In this document: positions 8,078-16,708 of the stretch, piece after piece
Layout of the letters: every line of letters begins with the position of its first letter
Position numbering within the stretch: the stretch's first letter is position 1
Assembly: GCA_003139615.1 (NCBI GenBank)
Contig: PLJH01000053.1
Location: 1 to 35,420, forward strand
Length of the DNA: 35,420 bases
From: Alphaproteobacteria bacterium
Lineage (GTDB): Bacteria > Pseudomonadota > Alphaproteobacteria > Micropepsales > Micropepsaceae
Reading direction: 5' to 3'
The notes under the pieces: model-generated
The model's database searches: none
What the model was told of the DNA's origin: nothing
Seen by the model: the letters and a program-made list of their open reading frames with translations, nothing else
Program-made: the position numbers and the translations under genes

Positions 8078-9094
8078 CTAGTTTGTTTCACCTGCGGCGC
8101 GCAGGCGCGCGGCCGCGTCTTCCGGGAGATCGTCGCGCTCGCGGCCCGCGGCCAGTTCGTAACCGGCCATCACCTTCTGCACGGATGCCGAGCGCATCGG
8201 CGAATAATAATGGGCATGGAAATGCCATTCGGGATGCGGTGCGCCGTCCGGCGGCGATTGATGCGTTCCCATCGAATAGGCGAAAGGCGCGTGAAAGAGA
8301 TTGTGATAGCGCGTCGTAAGCCGCTTGACGAGATCGCTCAACGCGTCGCGTTCTGCGGAGTACATTTCATCGATCGCACCGAAATGCCGCTTGCCGAGGA
8401 TCATCGTCTCGAACGGCCAGACCGCCCAGAACGGCACGACGGCAACGAAAGACTCATTTTCGCAAACGACACGCTCGCCGAGCGAAGCTTCCAGCTTCGC
8501 GTAGTCGCACAAGAGGCAGGAGCCGTGCGTGTCGCGATATTTCTTCTGATGGGTCTGTTCCGCGAGCGGTTCGTTCGGGATATCCGCGCTGGCCCAGATC
8601 TGGCTGTGCGGGTGACGGCTGCTGGCGCCGCCGACGGCGCCGTGGTTCTCGAAGATCTGGACGTAATTGACCCAGGGCAACGATCCGAGCTCGCGCGATT
8701 GCACAATCCATTCGTCGACGACGGCGCGAAGCTGCGATCGCTCCAGCCGTGCGGGCGGCAGATCGTGACGCGGCGAATAGCAGAGCACGCGACACACGCC
8801 ACGCTCCGGATGGCCCAGGATCAGCCCGCCTTCATGGATCGGCTCGCCGGAAACGTCCGGCGACAGCGCGGGGAAGTCGTTGTCGAACGCAAAGACGGAC
8901 GTGCAGGCCGGATTGCGGATGCCGACAGCACGTGCATTGCCGGGACAAAGGTAGCAAGTAGGATCGTAGGGCAGGGCAGGCGGAAGCGGCGGGATTTCCG
9001 GTTCCGATTGGGGCCGCGTGCCGCGCCTGGGACAGACCAGAACCCATTCGTCCGTCAGAGGATTGTGCCGGAGTTGCGAAGCGACAGTCGCCAT
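8078..9094 (-). CDS. galT: galactose-1-phosphate uridylyltransferase
   Basis: The protein is 338 residues, the usual GalT length. The N-terminal NPLTDEWVLVCPRRGTRP matches the family signature. Zinc-ligand cysteines are at C47 and C50 (CYLC). The active-site HPH triplet is at 161-163 in SSRHPHSQIWA, with His163 as the expected uridylylated nucleophile. A second histidine cluster (PEWHFHAHYY) lies near residue 290. The enzyme exchanges UMP between UDP-glucose and galactose-1-phosphate in the Leloir pathway, in the cytoplasm. galK and galE are not in the window. The Shine-Dalgarno is weak. The start lies 11 bp after the stop of a small secreted-protein gene, so expression may depend on coupling. 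Confidence 0.93.
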   Translation of the reverse strand: MATVASQLRHNPLTDEWVLVCPRRGTRPQSEPEIPPLPPALPYDPTCYLCPGNARAVGIRNPACTSVFAFDNDFPALSPDVSGEPIHEGGLILGHPERGVCRVLCYSPRHDLPPARLERSQLRAVVDEWIVQSRELGSLPWVNYVQIFENHGAVGGASSRHPHSQIWASADIPNEPLAEQTHQKKYRDTHGSCLLCDYAKLEASLGERVVCENESFVAVVPFWAVWPFETMILGKRHFGAIDEMYSAERDALSDLVKRLTTRYHNLFHAPFAYSMGTHQSPPDGAPHPEWHFHAHYYSPMRSASVQKVMAGYELAAGRERDDLPEDAAARLRAAGETN

Positions 9095-9105
9095 CGGCTC
9101 AGCGC

Positions 9106-9420
9106 TCAGACCCCGCGACTTTCAGCGGCATGTCGCCTTTGTGAGAGGAGATCGATTGTACCAGCGCTTGCGCCGAGGGTCTTTTTCACGGCGTCTGCGA
9201 ATGAAGGACCGTTCGAGCGGACGATTGCGCCATCCGACTGGCCTTCGACAACGACTCCGGGCAACGGGACGCGCGGCGTTTTCACGAATTCGCTCATGTC
9301 GGTGTTGCCAGCGCGACCCGCAGCGCTCGCCAATGCGCAAAGAGAGAGCAAGGTTGCGGCAATGGACACGCGGACCGCATGCCATTGGAAATTTCTGCCC
9401 GCCATCCGCACCATCAGCAT
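9106..9420 (-). CDS. small secreted protein of unknown function
   Basis: This frame encodes up to 104 residues. Alternative starts are at 9414 and 9405; the last (MAGRNFQWHAVRVSIAATLL) gives the more compact leader. A plausible signal peptide ends around ALASAAG. The mature part is only about 65 residues, with a VPLPGVVVEGQSDGAIVRSN segment and no known motif. Codon use (GC-rich third positions) looks coding. It is the first gene of the minus-strand run ending in GH1, 11 bp before galT. The ribosome-binding site is weak for all three starts, so both the gene and its start are uncertain. Confidence 0.5.
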   Translation of the reverse strand: MLMVRMAGRNFQWHAVRVSIAATLLSLCALASAAGRAGNTDMSEFVKTPRVPLPGVVVEGQSDGAIVRSNGPSFADAVKKTLGASAGTIDLLSQRRHAAESRGV

Positions 9421-9586
9421 TTCGACCGCGACAATTTATAAGCCAACCGTGCTTCGAAAGCCATCGGCGCAGTCTCATTGCAGCGATGGTCCGGACGTTG
9501 GGCGCTGGATCTTTTGCAATATAGCCCACATTGGCAGCCGGCACGCGAATGGCTTAGCGTATGCCCAACAACAGGAGAGGAAAACC

Positions 9587-10465
9587 ATGGGACGGACGAC
9601 GCGCGTTCTGGCCGGGGGCATCTATTTCGGCGAAGCGCCGCGCTGGCATGAAGGGCGGCTGTGGTTCAGCGATTTCTATGCCCATGCGGTGAAATCGGTT
9701 TCCCTGGCCGGGGACGTGCGCACCGAATTCGAGCTCGACGACCGGTCCTCCGGTTTGGGCTGGATGCCGGACGGCGCGATGCTCATCGTGTCGATGACGA
9801 AGCGCCAGGTGCTGCGCCGTGCACGCGACGGCAAGATGAGCCTGCACGCCAATCTCAAGGATATCGCCGGTTTCCATTGCAACGACATGGTCGTCGATTC
9901 GGTCGGCCGCGCCTATGTCGGCAATTTCGGTTTCGATCTCGACGCAGAGTTGGTGGCGCGCGGCGCGGAGAGTGTGATCGCCGATCATCCCAAGGCGAAG
10001 CTTGCCTGCATCGCGCCCGACGGCTCGGTCCGCGTGGCGGCCGAAGGCATGCGCTTCCCTAACGGGTCGGTGATAACCCCGGACGGCAAAACGCTGATCC
10101 TGGGCGAAACGCTCGGCCTGTGTCTGACGGCGTTCGATATCGCCGCCGACGGAGCGCTGTCGAACCGCCGCCTGTGGGCTTCCGTCGGCCCGGTTGTTCC
10201 CGATGGGATTGCGCTCGATGCCGACGGCGCCATCTGGGTGGCCAATGCGCTTGCTCCCCAATGCGTGCGCATCGCGGAAGGCGGCAAGGTGCTTGAAACG
10301 ATCGACACCGGCCAGAATTGCTATGCCTGCATGCTGGGCGGCGATGACGGCAAGACCCTGTTCATGCTGACGGCGCCGACATCGCTCGCGCACGAAGCCG
10401 AAAAAACGCCCAAAGGCAAGATCCTGATCGCAAAAGTCGAAGCGGGCCACGCCGGCCGGCCGTAG
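9587..10465 (+). CDS. SMP-30/gluconolactonase-family sugar lactonase-like protein
   Basis: The protein is 292 residues. The start at 9587 has a strong AGGAGAGG site. The six-bladed propeller pattern of the SMP-30/LRE family is clear: GEAPRWHEGRLWFSD at the N-terminus (metal Glu), FHCNDMVVDSVGRAYVGNFG near the middle, FPNGSVITPDGKTLILGET, and PDGIALDADGAIWVAN (metal Asp). Members hydrolyse aldono-lactones or other lactones using a bound divalent metal, and the cytoplasmic enzyme often works in oxidative sugar catabolism. It diverges from the galT run, with about 165 bp between the two start regions. The substrate cannot be assigned; a galactono- or gluconolactone would suit the neighbours. Confidence 0.9.
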   Translation: MGRTTRVLAGGIYFGEAPRWHEGRLWFSDFYAHAVKSVSLAGDVRTEFELDDRSSGLGWMPDGAMLIVSMTKRQVLRRARDGKMSLHANLKDIAGFHCNDMVVDSVGRAYVGNFGFDLDAELVARGAESVIADHPKAKLACIAPDGSVRVAAEGMRFPNGSVITPDGKTLILGETLGLCLTAFDIAADGALSNRRLWASVGPVVPDGIALDADGAIWVANALAPQCVRIAEGGKVLETIDTGQNCYACMLGGDDGKTLFMLTAPTSLAHEAEKTPKGKILIAKVEAGHAGRP

Positions 10466-10523
10466 GGCACCCAGGCAAAAGGCGGCGGCTCTTTCCGGCT
10501 CGCTTATTTTTGTCCTCGCCAAA

Positions 10524-10548
10524 ATACATGACATTCGATGTCATGTAT
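10524..10548. promoter_or_regulatory. perfect 25-bp inverted repeat, probable operator
   Basis: The arms ATACATGACAT and ATGTCATGTAT are exact reverse complements around a TCG centre. The repeat lies 40 bp upstream of the ATG of the DUF1579-like gene, in the AT-rich part of the gap after the lactonase. Length and symmetry are typical of TetR-family operators. No regulator gene is in the window, so it must be encoded elsewhere. A cruciform or attenuator role is less likely because no T-run follows. Confidence 0.6.
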
Positions 10549-10588
10549 CGACCTGTACTGTGTCCTCTATCGAAACAAGGAGGACATC

Positions 10589-11173
10589 ATGACGACTCAA
10601 ACACGCCGGACGGTCATTGCGGCAACTCTTGCGACGGGGGCCGGTGTTGCGATTGCGGCGCAGGCCGCGCCTTCGGCAGCAGAAAGCGCCGTCGATCCCA
10701 ATCGCGACGGCGCGCACGATTTCGATTTCCTGATCGGCGATTGGAAAGCGCATGTCCGGCGGCTGCCCGATCGGCTGGTGGGATCGACCGATTGGATCAC
10801 TTATGACGGCATCTCCAATCACAAGAAACTCCTCGACAGCAATGCGAATTTCGAGGAGTTCGATGTCCGGAATTCCGAGAAGAACCTGCGCATCAAGGCG
10901 CAGACCTTGCGCCTCTACAATCCGGCCACGCACCAATGGTCGATCTACCTCGTCGATGTGGATAACGGCACGCTCGGCCTTCCGGCCACTGTCGGACAGT
11001 TCACGAACGGTCGCGGCGAGCTCTTCGACCAGGAGGAATACAAAGGGCGTGCCATTCTGGTGCGTTATCTGTGGCTCAATATCTCGCCCAATGCGGCGCG
11101 GATGGAGCAGTCGTTCTCGCCCGACGGCGGCAAGACCTGGGAGGTGAACTGGATCTGCGAGTTGTCCCGGTAG
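10589..11173 (+). CDS. exported DUF1579-like protein with Tat-type leader
   Basis: The protein is 194 residues. The start at 10589 is fixed by AGGAGGACATC directly upstream; an in-frame ATG at 10538 lies inside the operator-like palindrome and is rejected. The leader begins MTTQTRRTVIAATLATGAG, which carries a twin arginine and a long Ala-rich core. The mature part opens with HDFDFLIGDWKAHVRR, the DF-x-x-G-x-W signature of the DUF1579/calycin-like group of small beta-barrels. The end is KTWEVNWICELSR. The fold usually binds small hydrophobic ligands, but no activity is known. It is probably periplasmic. The strong inverted repeat upstream suggests tight repressor control. Confidence 0.8.
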   Translation: MTTQTRRTVIAATLATGAGVAIAAQAAPSAAESAVDPNRDGAHDFDFLIGDWKAHVRRLPDRLVGSTDWITYDGISNHKKLLDSNANFEEFDVRNSEKNLRIKAQTLRLYNPATHQWSIYLVDVDNGTLGLPATVGQFTNGRGELFDQEEYKGRAILVRYLWLNISPNAARMEQSFSPDGGKTWEVNWICELSR

Positions 11174-11308
11174 CGCGTCCGGCCGAACTTACCTGCCCAA
11201 AGAATGCCGCCCAGCCGTCTTCCACCCAGTAGACGCATCCCCCCCAAGGGCTATTATTCGCGTTCGTCGCGTGGTTGCCGCGTCGGCGCGAAGGTTGGGG
11301 AGTGGCGG

Positions 11309-12403
11309 ATGGCTGAAGACGGTTCTGCGCTTGTGGCGATGCGTCCGGCAAATGTGCCGAACGATCTGCGTCGCGTGGGCGCTCATCCCGATCACTGGTA
11401 TCCGCTGGCGTGGTCTGATGAACTGAAGCCGGGCAAGGTTTTGGGCCGCCGTTTCGCCGAGCAGCCCATCGCGCTTTATCGCGGCAAGGATGGGCAGGTG
11501 GTGGCGCTCGAAGATCGTTGCGCGCATCGCCAAGTGCCGCTGCATCTGGGTGTCGTCTGCGGCAACGAACTCAAATGCCATTATCACGGCTGGGCCTACG
11601 ACTCCGCCGGCAAATGCGTGGATGTGCCCTATCTCGGCAAGGAGCGGCTGCCGAACGGCGTGCGGAGCTATCCCGCGCGCGAGATCGACGGGCTCATCTT
11701 CGTGTTTCCGGGCGATCCCGTTCTGGCAGCCGCCCGCGTGCCTTCCACGCTCGGCTCGTCGCAGCGCAAGGATTACAAGACGCGGCGGCTCAACCGCCAG
11801 GTCGCGTGCCACTACACTTTCATGCACGAAAACCTGTTCGACATGAATCATCAGTTCATGCATCGCAAGCAGATGGGCTCGATCAAGGCGCGCTGCATCG
11901 GGCGCGATCACGGCGACGACTGGGCGCAAGTCGAATACACCTTCAGCCGCACGGAAGGAAAACCTTCCCTGGGCGAACAGGTGATCGTGGATCTCGTGCG
12001 CAAGCGTAACGAGGCGAAGAAGGATTTCTCCGATCGCATGCGCATCCGTACCGATTATCCGAGCCAAAGCCTCCGTGTTTGGGTCGGGCGCGATATCAAG
12101 GATACGCAAGATCCCGTGCTCGATGTGTGGTTGGGCTATACGCCGCTCGATGCCGAGCAACGCACCAACCGCACCTTCGGCTATCTGTCGGTGAAGAAGC
12201 CACCCGTGCCGGGGCTGATCCACGCCGTCTGGCCGTTCGTCGTGTGGTTCACGGAGAATATTTTCGCCGAGGACAAGGACATCGTGGAGCACGAACAGCG
12301 TGCTTACGACGCGCAAGGCGGCGACTGGAACAACGAAGTGTTCCCAGCGATCCGTGACCTCCGCACCGTGCTTGCCAATTGCGGCAAGCCGATGGACGGG
12401 TGA
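11309..12403 (+). CDS. Rieske non-heme iron oxygenase, alpha subunit
   Basis: The protein is 364 residues. The start at 11309 (GGGGAG six bases upstream) is preferred to an upstream in-frame ATG at 11204, because the extra 35 residues are Arg/Pro-rich and unlike the family. The Rieske [2Fe-2S] ligands are C71-x-H73 and C90-x2-H93, in CAHRQVPLH and CHYHGW. The mononuclear iron site is in HENLFDMNHQFMHRK, with D178, H181 and H185. The His spacing is three residues rather than the four of naphthalene dioxygenase or dicamba monooxygenase. A late FAEDKDIVEHEQ segment fits the C-terminal ligand region. It should hydroxylate or demethylate an aromatic or related substrate using electrons from a reductase that is not in the window. 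Confidence 0.92.
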   Translation: MAEDGSALVAMRPANVPNDLRRVGAHPDHWYPLAWSDELKPGKVLGRRFAEQPIALYRGKDGQVVALEDRCAHRQVPLHLGVVCGNELKCHYHGWAYDSAGKCVDVPYLGKERLPNGVRSYPAREIDGLIFVFPGDPVLAAARVPSTLGSSQRKDYKTRRLNRQVACHYTFMHENLFDMNHQFMHRKQMGSIKARCIGRDHGDDWAQVEYTFSRTEGKPSLGEQVIVDLVRKRNEAKKDFSDRMRIRTDYPSQSLRVWVGRDIKDTQDPVLDVWLGYTPLDAEQRTNRTFGYLSVKKPPVPGLIHAVWPFVVWFTENIFAEDKDIVEHEQRAYDAQGGDWNNEVFPAIRDLRTVLANCGKPMDG

Positions 12404-12408
12404 ATAAA

Positions 12409-12540
12409 TTTCCCTCTACCCCGCAGGGGGGAGGACAGGGTGAGGGGGTGTTTATGCAGCACACCTCACTTGCAAGAATTGACTTTGCACGAACGCCCCC
12501 TCACCCCGACCCTCTCCCCCGAAGTGGGAGAGGGAAGTAA
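12409..12540. repeat. GC-rich inverted-repeat pair between convergent genes
   Basis: Two related units face each other. The left unit at about 12409-12452 contains CAGGGTGAGGGGGTG, and the right unit at about 12491-12540 contains CCCCCTCACCCCGACCC and ends GAGAGGGAAG. The right unit reverse-complemented aligns with the left over about 40 bp. Each unit also has its own small hairpin (CCCCGCAGGGG-like; CCCCCGAAGTGGGAG). It fills the gap between the Rieske and dxs stops. A related pair occurs at 30089-30235. It is a REP-like intergenic repeat and probably acts as a two-way transcription barrier. Confidence 0.7.
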
Positions 12541-12541
12541 T

Positions 12542-14392
12542 TCACGAACTTCGTACCGCCGCCGCGACATGACGCACGCGAGTCGCAGCTTTCGCAGGCA
12601 TAGCCGCCATCACCGCTTTCACGATTCCTTCCGCATCCAATCCGGCTTCGGCGTATTGGCGCGGTTGGTCGTCGTGGTCCTGCAGGCGGTCGGGGAGAGT
12701 GAGTGCGCGCACGGCTAATCCGCGATCCAAGAGTCCTGCGTTCGCCAGATAATGCAGCACCTGCGAGCCGAAGCCGCCGGCAGCACCTTCTTCGACCGTG
12801 ATCAGCGTGTGGTGGTTGCGAATCAGGTCGTTCACCAAATCGGTATCGATGGGCTTGGCAAAACGCGCATCGGCAACGGTGCAGGAAATGCCCTGTTCAT
12901 CGAGCAGGGACGCGGCTTCCAGCGCCGATGCGAGACGCGTCCCCAAACTCAGGATCGCGACGTCGGTGCCTTCGCGCATGATGCGCCCCTTGCCGATCTC
13001 GAGAAACTTCGTCTTTTCTGCGGACGCAAGGCGCGCCACTTCGCCGCGCGGATAGCGGAAGGCAATCGGGCCTTCGTCATACGCCGCCGCAGTCGCGACC
13101 ATCGCGATCAGATCGGCTTCATCGGCGGCCGCCATCACCACCATGCCGGGCAAGCAACCGAGATAGGCGAGATCGAAGCTGCCTGCATGCGTGCAACCAT
13201 CGGCACCCACGAGGCCCGCGCGATCCATCGCAAAACGCACCGGCAGTTTCTGGATCACCACGTCGTGGACGACCTGGTCGTAGGCGCGCTGCAGGAACGT
13301 CGAGTAGATCGTGCAGAACGGTTTGTAGCCTTCGGTCGCCATTCCGGCCGCAAACGTCACCGCGTGCTGTTCGGCGATGCCGACATCGAAGGTGCGATCG
13401 GGAAAGCGCTTCTCGAACAAATCTAGTCCGGTGCCGGACGGCATTGCCGCCGTGATCGCGACGATCTTCGGATCGATTTCCGCCTGGCGGATCAATTCCT
13501 GCGCAAACACGGTCGTATAGGTCGGCAGGCTGCTCTTCGACGCGGCCGATTTGCCGGTCGCGATATCGAATTTCCCGACCGCATGGCCCTTGTCGGAGGA
13601 ACCGGCAGCGGGCGCATAGCCGCGACCTTTTTCCGTCGCGATGTGCAGCAGGACTGGGCCGCCGTCTTCGTCGTCGCGGATTTTTTCGAGTGCGGAAATC
13701 AGACCGTCAACGTCGTGGCCGTCGATGGGACCCACATGGCGAAGCCCAAGCTGCGCGAAGATCGTGCCGGCATTCGACTTCTCCGCCGTCATGCGGTTGA
13801 GATGCTTGTTGAGCGCGCCGCAGGCGGGCGCGATGGACATGTTGTTGTCGTTGAGGATCACCAGAAACCGCGAATTGCGCGCGCCCGCATTGTTGATCGC
13901 TTCATAGGCCATGCCCGCGCTCATCGCGCCGTCGCCGATCACGGCGATGACATGATTGTTGCCGCCGGCCAGATCGCGCGCGACCGCCATGCCGAGGCCG
14001 GACGAAATCGAGGTGGAAGAATGCGCCGCGCCGAACGGGTCGTATTCGCTTTCCGCGCGCTTGGTGAACCCCGAAAGACCGCCGCCCTTGCGCACGCTGC
14101 GCATGCGATCGCGCCGGCCGGTCAGGATCTTGTGCGGATAGGCCTGGTGGCCGACATCCCAGATCACGCGATCGGCCGGCGTGTTGAAGACGTAATGCAA
14201 TGCGACGGTCAACTCGACCACGCCGAGGCCCGCGCCGAAATGGCCACCCGTGACGGAGACGATATTGATCAGCTCGTTGCGCAATTCCTCGGCGACCGCG
14301 CTCATCTGGCTCTTATCGAGCTTGCGCAAATCGGCCGGATCGCGGATCGCGTCCAGCAGCGGGAATTCAGCTTTCACCGATTGCAAGCTCAT
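12542..14392 (-). CDS. dxs: 1-deoxy-D-xylulose-5-phosphate synthase
   Basis: The protein is 616 residues, close to family length. The start at 14392 ([16 protein letters not shown]) follows TTTGGTGAG; upstream in-frame codons encode Arg-rich, non-homologous residues. Dxs hallmarks are present: [21 protein letters not shown] (His51), [25 protein letters not shown] (His124), the thiamine diphosphate motif starting GDGAMSAG at 153, [15 protein letters not shown] in the pyrimidine domain, and a transketolase C-terminal domain. It condenses pyruvate with glyceraldehyde-3-phosphate to give DXP, the first and often rate-limiting step of the MEP isoprenoid pathway. It lies 61 bp downstream of ispA on the same strand, a pairing common in bacteria, and so feeds the hopanoid genes next door. 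Confidence 0.97.
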   Translation of the reverse strand: MSLQSVKAEFPLLDAIRDPADLRKLDKSQMSAVAEELRNELINIVSVTGGHFGAGLGVVELTVALHYVFNTPADRVIWDVGHQAYPHKILTGRRDRMRSVRKGGGLSGFTKRAESEYDPFGAAHSSTSISSGLGMAVARDLAGGNNHVIAVIGDGAMSAGMAYEAINNAGARNSRFLVILNDNNMSIAPACGALNKHLNRMTAEKSNAGTIFAQLGLRHVGPIDGHDVDGLISALEKIRDDEDGGPVLLHIATEKGRGYAPAAGSSDKGHAVGKFDIATGKSAASKSSLPTYTTVFAQELIRQAEIDPKIVAITAAMPSGTGLDLFEKRFPDRTFDVGIAEQHAVTFAAGMATEGYKPFCTIYSTFLQRAYDQVVHDVVIQKLPVRFAMDRAGLVGADGCTHAGSFDLAYLGCLPGMVVMAAADEADLIAMVATAAAYDEGPIAFRYPRGEVARLASAEKTKFLEIGKGRIMREGTDVAILSLGTRLASALEAASLLDEQGISCTVADARFAKPIDTDLVNDLIRNHHTLITVEEGAAGGFGSQVLHYLANAGLLDRGLAVRALTLPDRLQDHDDQPRQYAEAGLDAEGIVKAVMAAMPAKAATRVRHVAAAVRSS

Positions 14393-14453
14393 GGACTCAC
14401 CAAACCTTTGCCGCCAAAACCTGTTTCGAATGCGAGCGGATTGAACATCGGTT

Positions 14454-15389
14454 TCACGATTCGCGCTTGAGAAGAAATATCGGCAATTCCTGGAGCTCGG
14501 CGGCGGCCTTTCCATAAGGCGCGACGGTGAGGGCGGCGCGGCGCGCCAGCGATTCGGCTTTTTCGCGCGCGGCCTGCACGCCCAGCAGGGACACGAGCGT
14601 GGCTTTGCCCTGGCTCTTGTCCTTGCCCGCGGTCTTGCCGATCTTTTCCGTCGTGCCCAGTTCGTCGAGCAGGTCGTCGGTGATCTGGAAGATGAGCCCG
14701 ATATCGCGGGCGTAGCTGCGCAGACGGTCTTCGTCTTTCGCGCCGGCCTGGCCGAGGATCGGTCCGGCCACGCAGCAGAATTCGAACAGCGCGCCGGTCT
14801 TCAACTGTTGCAACAAAATCACTTCCTCGGCGCCGAATGCGCCTGTGGGCGCCAGCATATCGATCATCTGACCGCCGATCATTCCGTCGCTGCCCGCGGC
14901 CGTCGCCAACTCCTGCACAAGCCGGCAGCGAACCTCCCCCGATTCGTGAGTCGCGGGCGCAGAGAGAATCCCGAAAGCGGATGTCAGAAGCGCATCACCC
15001 GTCAGCACGGCCGTCGCTTCGTCGAAGGCTTTGTGAGTCGTGGGCCTGCCGCGACGCAGATCGTCATCGTCCATGCAGGGGAGATCGTCATGCACCAACG
15101 AATAGGTATGCACGGCTTCGATCGCGGCCGCGGTGCGCGCAGCCCATTCCGGCTTCACGCCGAAGAGGCCGGCGCTCTGCAAGACAAGAAACGGCCGCAG
15201 ACGTTTGCCGCCTGCGAAAATCGCATAGCGCGTTGCTTCGTGAATGCGCGCATGTAACCCGCTTGGTTGCGGCAAAACGCGCTCGAGAACGGCTTCCGTG
15301 ATTTCCGCAGAACGTGACAATGCCGTAACGAAATTCGAGTTTTGTGCCTCGTCGGCTGAGACCGGTTGCTTTTGTTGGGTCGAATTCAT
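14454..15389 (-). CDS. ispA: farnesyl diphosphate synthase (short-chain prenyltransferase)
   Basis: The protein is 311 residues from the start at 15389; an alternative in-frame ATG is at 15416 and neither has a strong Shine-Dalgarno. The N-terminal 25 residues are Gln/Ser-rich and variable. Homology begins around [23 protein letters not shown]. The first aspartate-rich motif is D101-D102-LPCM-D107, the second is DDLLDE preceded by [28 protein letters not shown] and the bacterial two-residue insertion in the first motif are typical of IspA-type FPP synthases; geranylgeranyl specificity is not excluded. It makes C15 FPP from IPP and DMAPP, the substrate of HpnD. The usual upstream partner xseB is absent; ispH diverges instead. 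Confidence 0.93.
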   Translation of the reverse strand: MNSTQQKQPVSADEAQNSNFVTALSRSAEITEAVLERVLPQPSGLHARIHEATRYAIFAGGKRLRPFLVLQSAGLFGVKPEWAARTAAAIEAVHTYSLVHDDLPCMDDDDLRRGRPTTHKAFDEATAVLTGDALLTSAFGILSAPATHESGEVRCRLVQELATAAGSDGMIGGQMIDMLAPTGAFGAEEVILLQQLKTGALFEFCCVAGPILGQAGAKDEDRLRSYARDIGLIFQITDDLLDELGTTEKIGKTAGKDKSQGKATLVSLLGVQAAREKAESLARRAALTVAPYGKAAAELQELPIFLLKRES

Positions 15390-15744
15390 TTCATCTGGTC
15401 CCGGTCGCGCCGGCATGGCTAGCCGAATATCACGACATCTTGCCAGTGCAAGGGTGGGTTTCGCCAGTATAATGATGTGATCCATGACGGCGCATAATTG
15501 TGTTGGTGCGAGTGTTGAATTTGGGATACGTGCCGGATAATTGCGCAAAGGCACACGGATTTCGCTCATATTTTCATCCGTGATGGCTGTAACTCATAAA
15601 ACGTCGATTGGATGCGGACGCGCGCCGCAAAAATAGCGGTTGCGAGAACTTCGAAGTTTCCCGACACTGGATGACCCATCGTTATGCGGGCCGTCGTGCG
15701 GGGGCGAGTCGCGTGGACGCAGGACGTAATGGAGGGAGTTGTTG
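15390..15744. other. 355-bp divergent intergenic region between ispA and ispH
   Basis: No convincing gene is seen on either strand. The region must hold the promoters for ispA-dxs (leftward) and ispH-hpnH (rightward). A TATACT hexamer on the minus strand at 15466-15471 is a possible -10 for ispA, but I could not pair it with a good -35 element. The ispH ribosome-binding site GGAGGGAG is at 15731-15738. No riboswitch or long palindrome was recognised. Confidence 0.4.
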
Positions 15745-16671
15745 ATGCGCGTAGTACTTGCACAACCTCGCGGATTTTGCGCCGGCGTGGTTCGGGCCAT
15801 CGATGTCGTCGAAGGCGCGCTCGAGCAATTCGGCGCGCCCGTCTATGTGCGCCATGAGATCGTTCACAACAAGCACGTTGTCGAAGCGCTTCGGAACAAA
15901 GGCGCCCGATTCGTCGAAGAGTTGAGCGAGGTCCCCGACGGCGCGCTCACCATCTTCAGCGCGCATGGCGTTTCGCAGGCCGTGGTTAACGATGCGGCGG
16001 CGCGCAAGCTGCCGGTGATCGACGCGACATGCCCGCTCGTTTCCAAGGTGCATAGCCAGGGCAAGCGCTATGTCGCAGGTGGCCGCACCTTGGTCCTGAT
16101 CGGCCATGCGGGGCACCCCGAAGTCGAAGGGACCATGGGCCAGGTGGGTGGACCGACCTATCTTGTGTCGTCGGAGGCCGATGTCGCGGCCCTCGACCTG
16201 CCGAAAGATGCCAAAATCGCCTATGTCACCCAGACCACGCTCAGTATCGACGATACCCGTTCGATCATTGGGGCTTTGCACCGCAAGTTTTCCGATGTGG
16301 TCGGCCCCAATACCTCCGACATCTGCTATGCTACCCAGAACCGGCAAAGCGCGGTGCGCGAGCTGTCCAAGATCGCGGATATCGTGCTGGTCGTGGGGGC
16401 GAAGAACAGCTCGAACTCGAATCGCCTGCGGGAGATCGGCTTCGAGAACGGCGTGCCGAGCTACCTGATCGCGGATGCGAGCGAGTTGGACGTGGCCTGG
16501 CTGGTGGGCAAAGAGGTCATCGGCTTGACGGCCGGGGCGTCTGCGCCGGAAAAGCTGGTGCAGGAAGTGATCGAAGCGTTGCGGGCGTTTGACGAGGCGC
16601 TCGAAGTCGAGGAACTGGACGGCAAGAAGGAACACATTACCTTCCGCTTGCCTGCCGAACTCAGAGTCTGA
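15745..16671 (+). CDS. ispH: 4-hydroxy-3-methylbut-2-enyl diphosphate reductase
   Basis: The protein is 308 residues. The ATG at 15745 follows GGAGGGAG with six-base spacing; in-frame TTG codons just upstream are less likely. The three iron-sulfur cysteines are C12 (GFCAGV), C96 (DATCPLV) and C194 ([10 protein letters not shown]). The first two match the E. coli numbering and the third is shifted by a few residues. The catalytic Glu126 region ([10 protein letters not shown]), TQTTLS and [11 protein letters not shown] are present. The enzyme reduces HMBPP to IPP and DMAPP with a [4Fe-4S] cluster, the last MEP step. It is 37 bp upstream of hpnH on the same strand and diverges from ispA-dxs, so precursor supply and hopanoid side-chain formation share one locus. 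Confidence 0.97.
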   Translation: MRVVLAQPRGFCAGVVRAIDVVEGALEQFGAPVYVRHEIVHNKHVVEALRNKGARFVEELSEVPDGALTIFSAHGVSQAVVNDAAARKLPVIDATCPLVSKVHSQGKRYVAGGRTLVLIGHAGHPEVEGTMGQVGGPTYLVSSEADVAALDLPKDAKIAYVTQTTLSIDDTRSIIGALHRKFSDVVGPNTSDICYATQNRQSAVRELSKIADIVLVVGAKNSSNSNRLREIGFENGVPSYLIADASELDVAWLVGKEVIGLTAGASAPEKLVQEVIEALRAFDEALEVEELDGKKEHITFRLPAELRV

Positions 16672-16708
16672 ATTCGGTCGACACGGCCGGCGGAAACGGA
16701 GCACTACA

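Noticed and set aside
10538-10591. Upstream ATG at 10538 as start of the DUF1579-like gene
   Set aside because: It lies inside the perfect palindrome, lacks a ribosome-binding site, and would put 17 extra residues before a good Tat-type leader.
12409-12540. CRISPR-like or tRNA-like interpretation of the GC-rich repeats
   Set aside because: Units are inverted, imperfect and only paired, without regular spacers; no cloverleaf fits.
15390-15744. Search for xseB or a small gene between ispA and ispH
   Set aside because: Frames here give no XseB-like helix pair or coding pattern; the region looks like promoter DNA.
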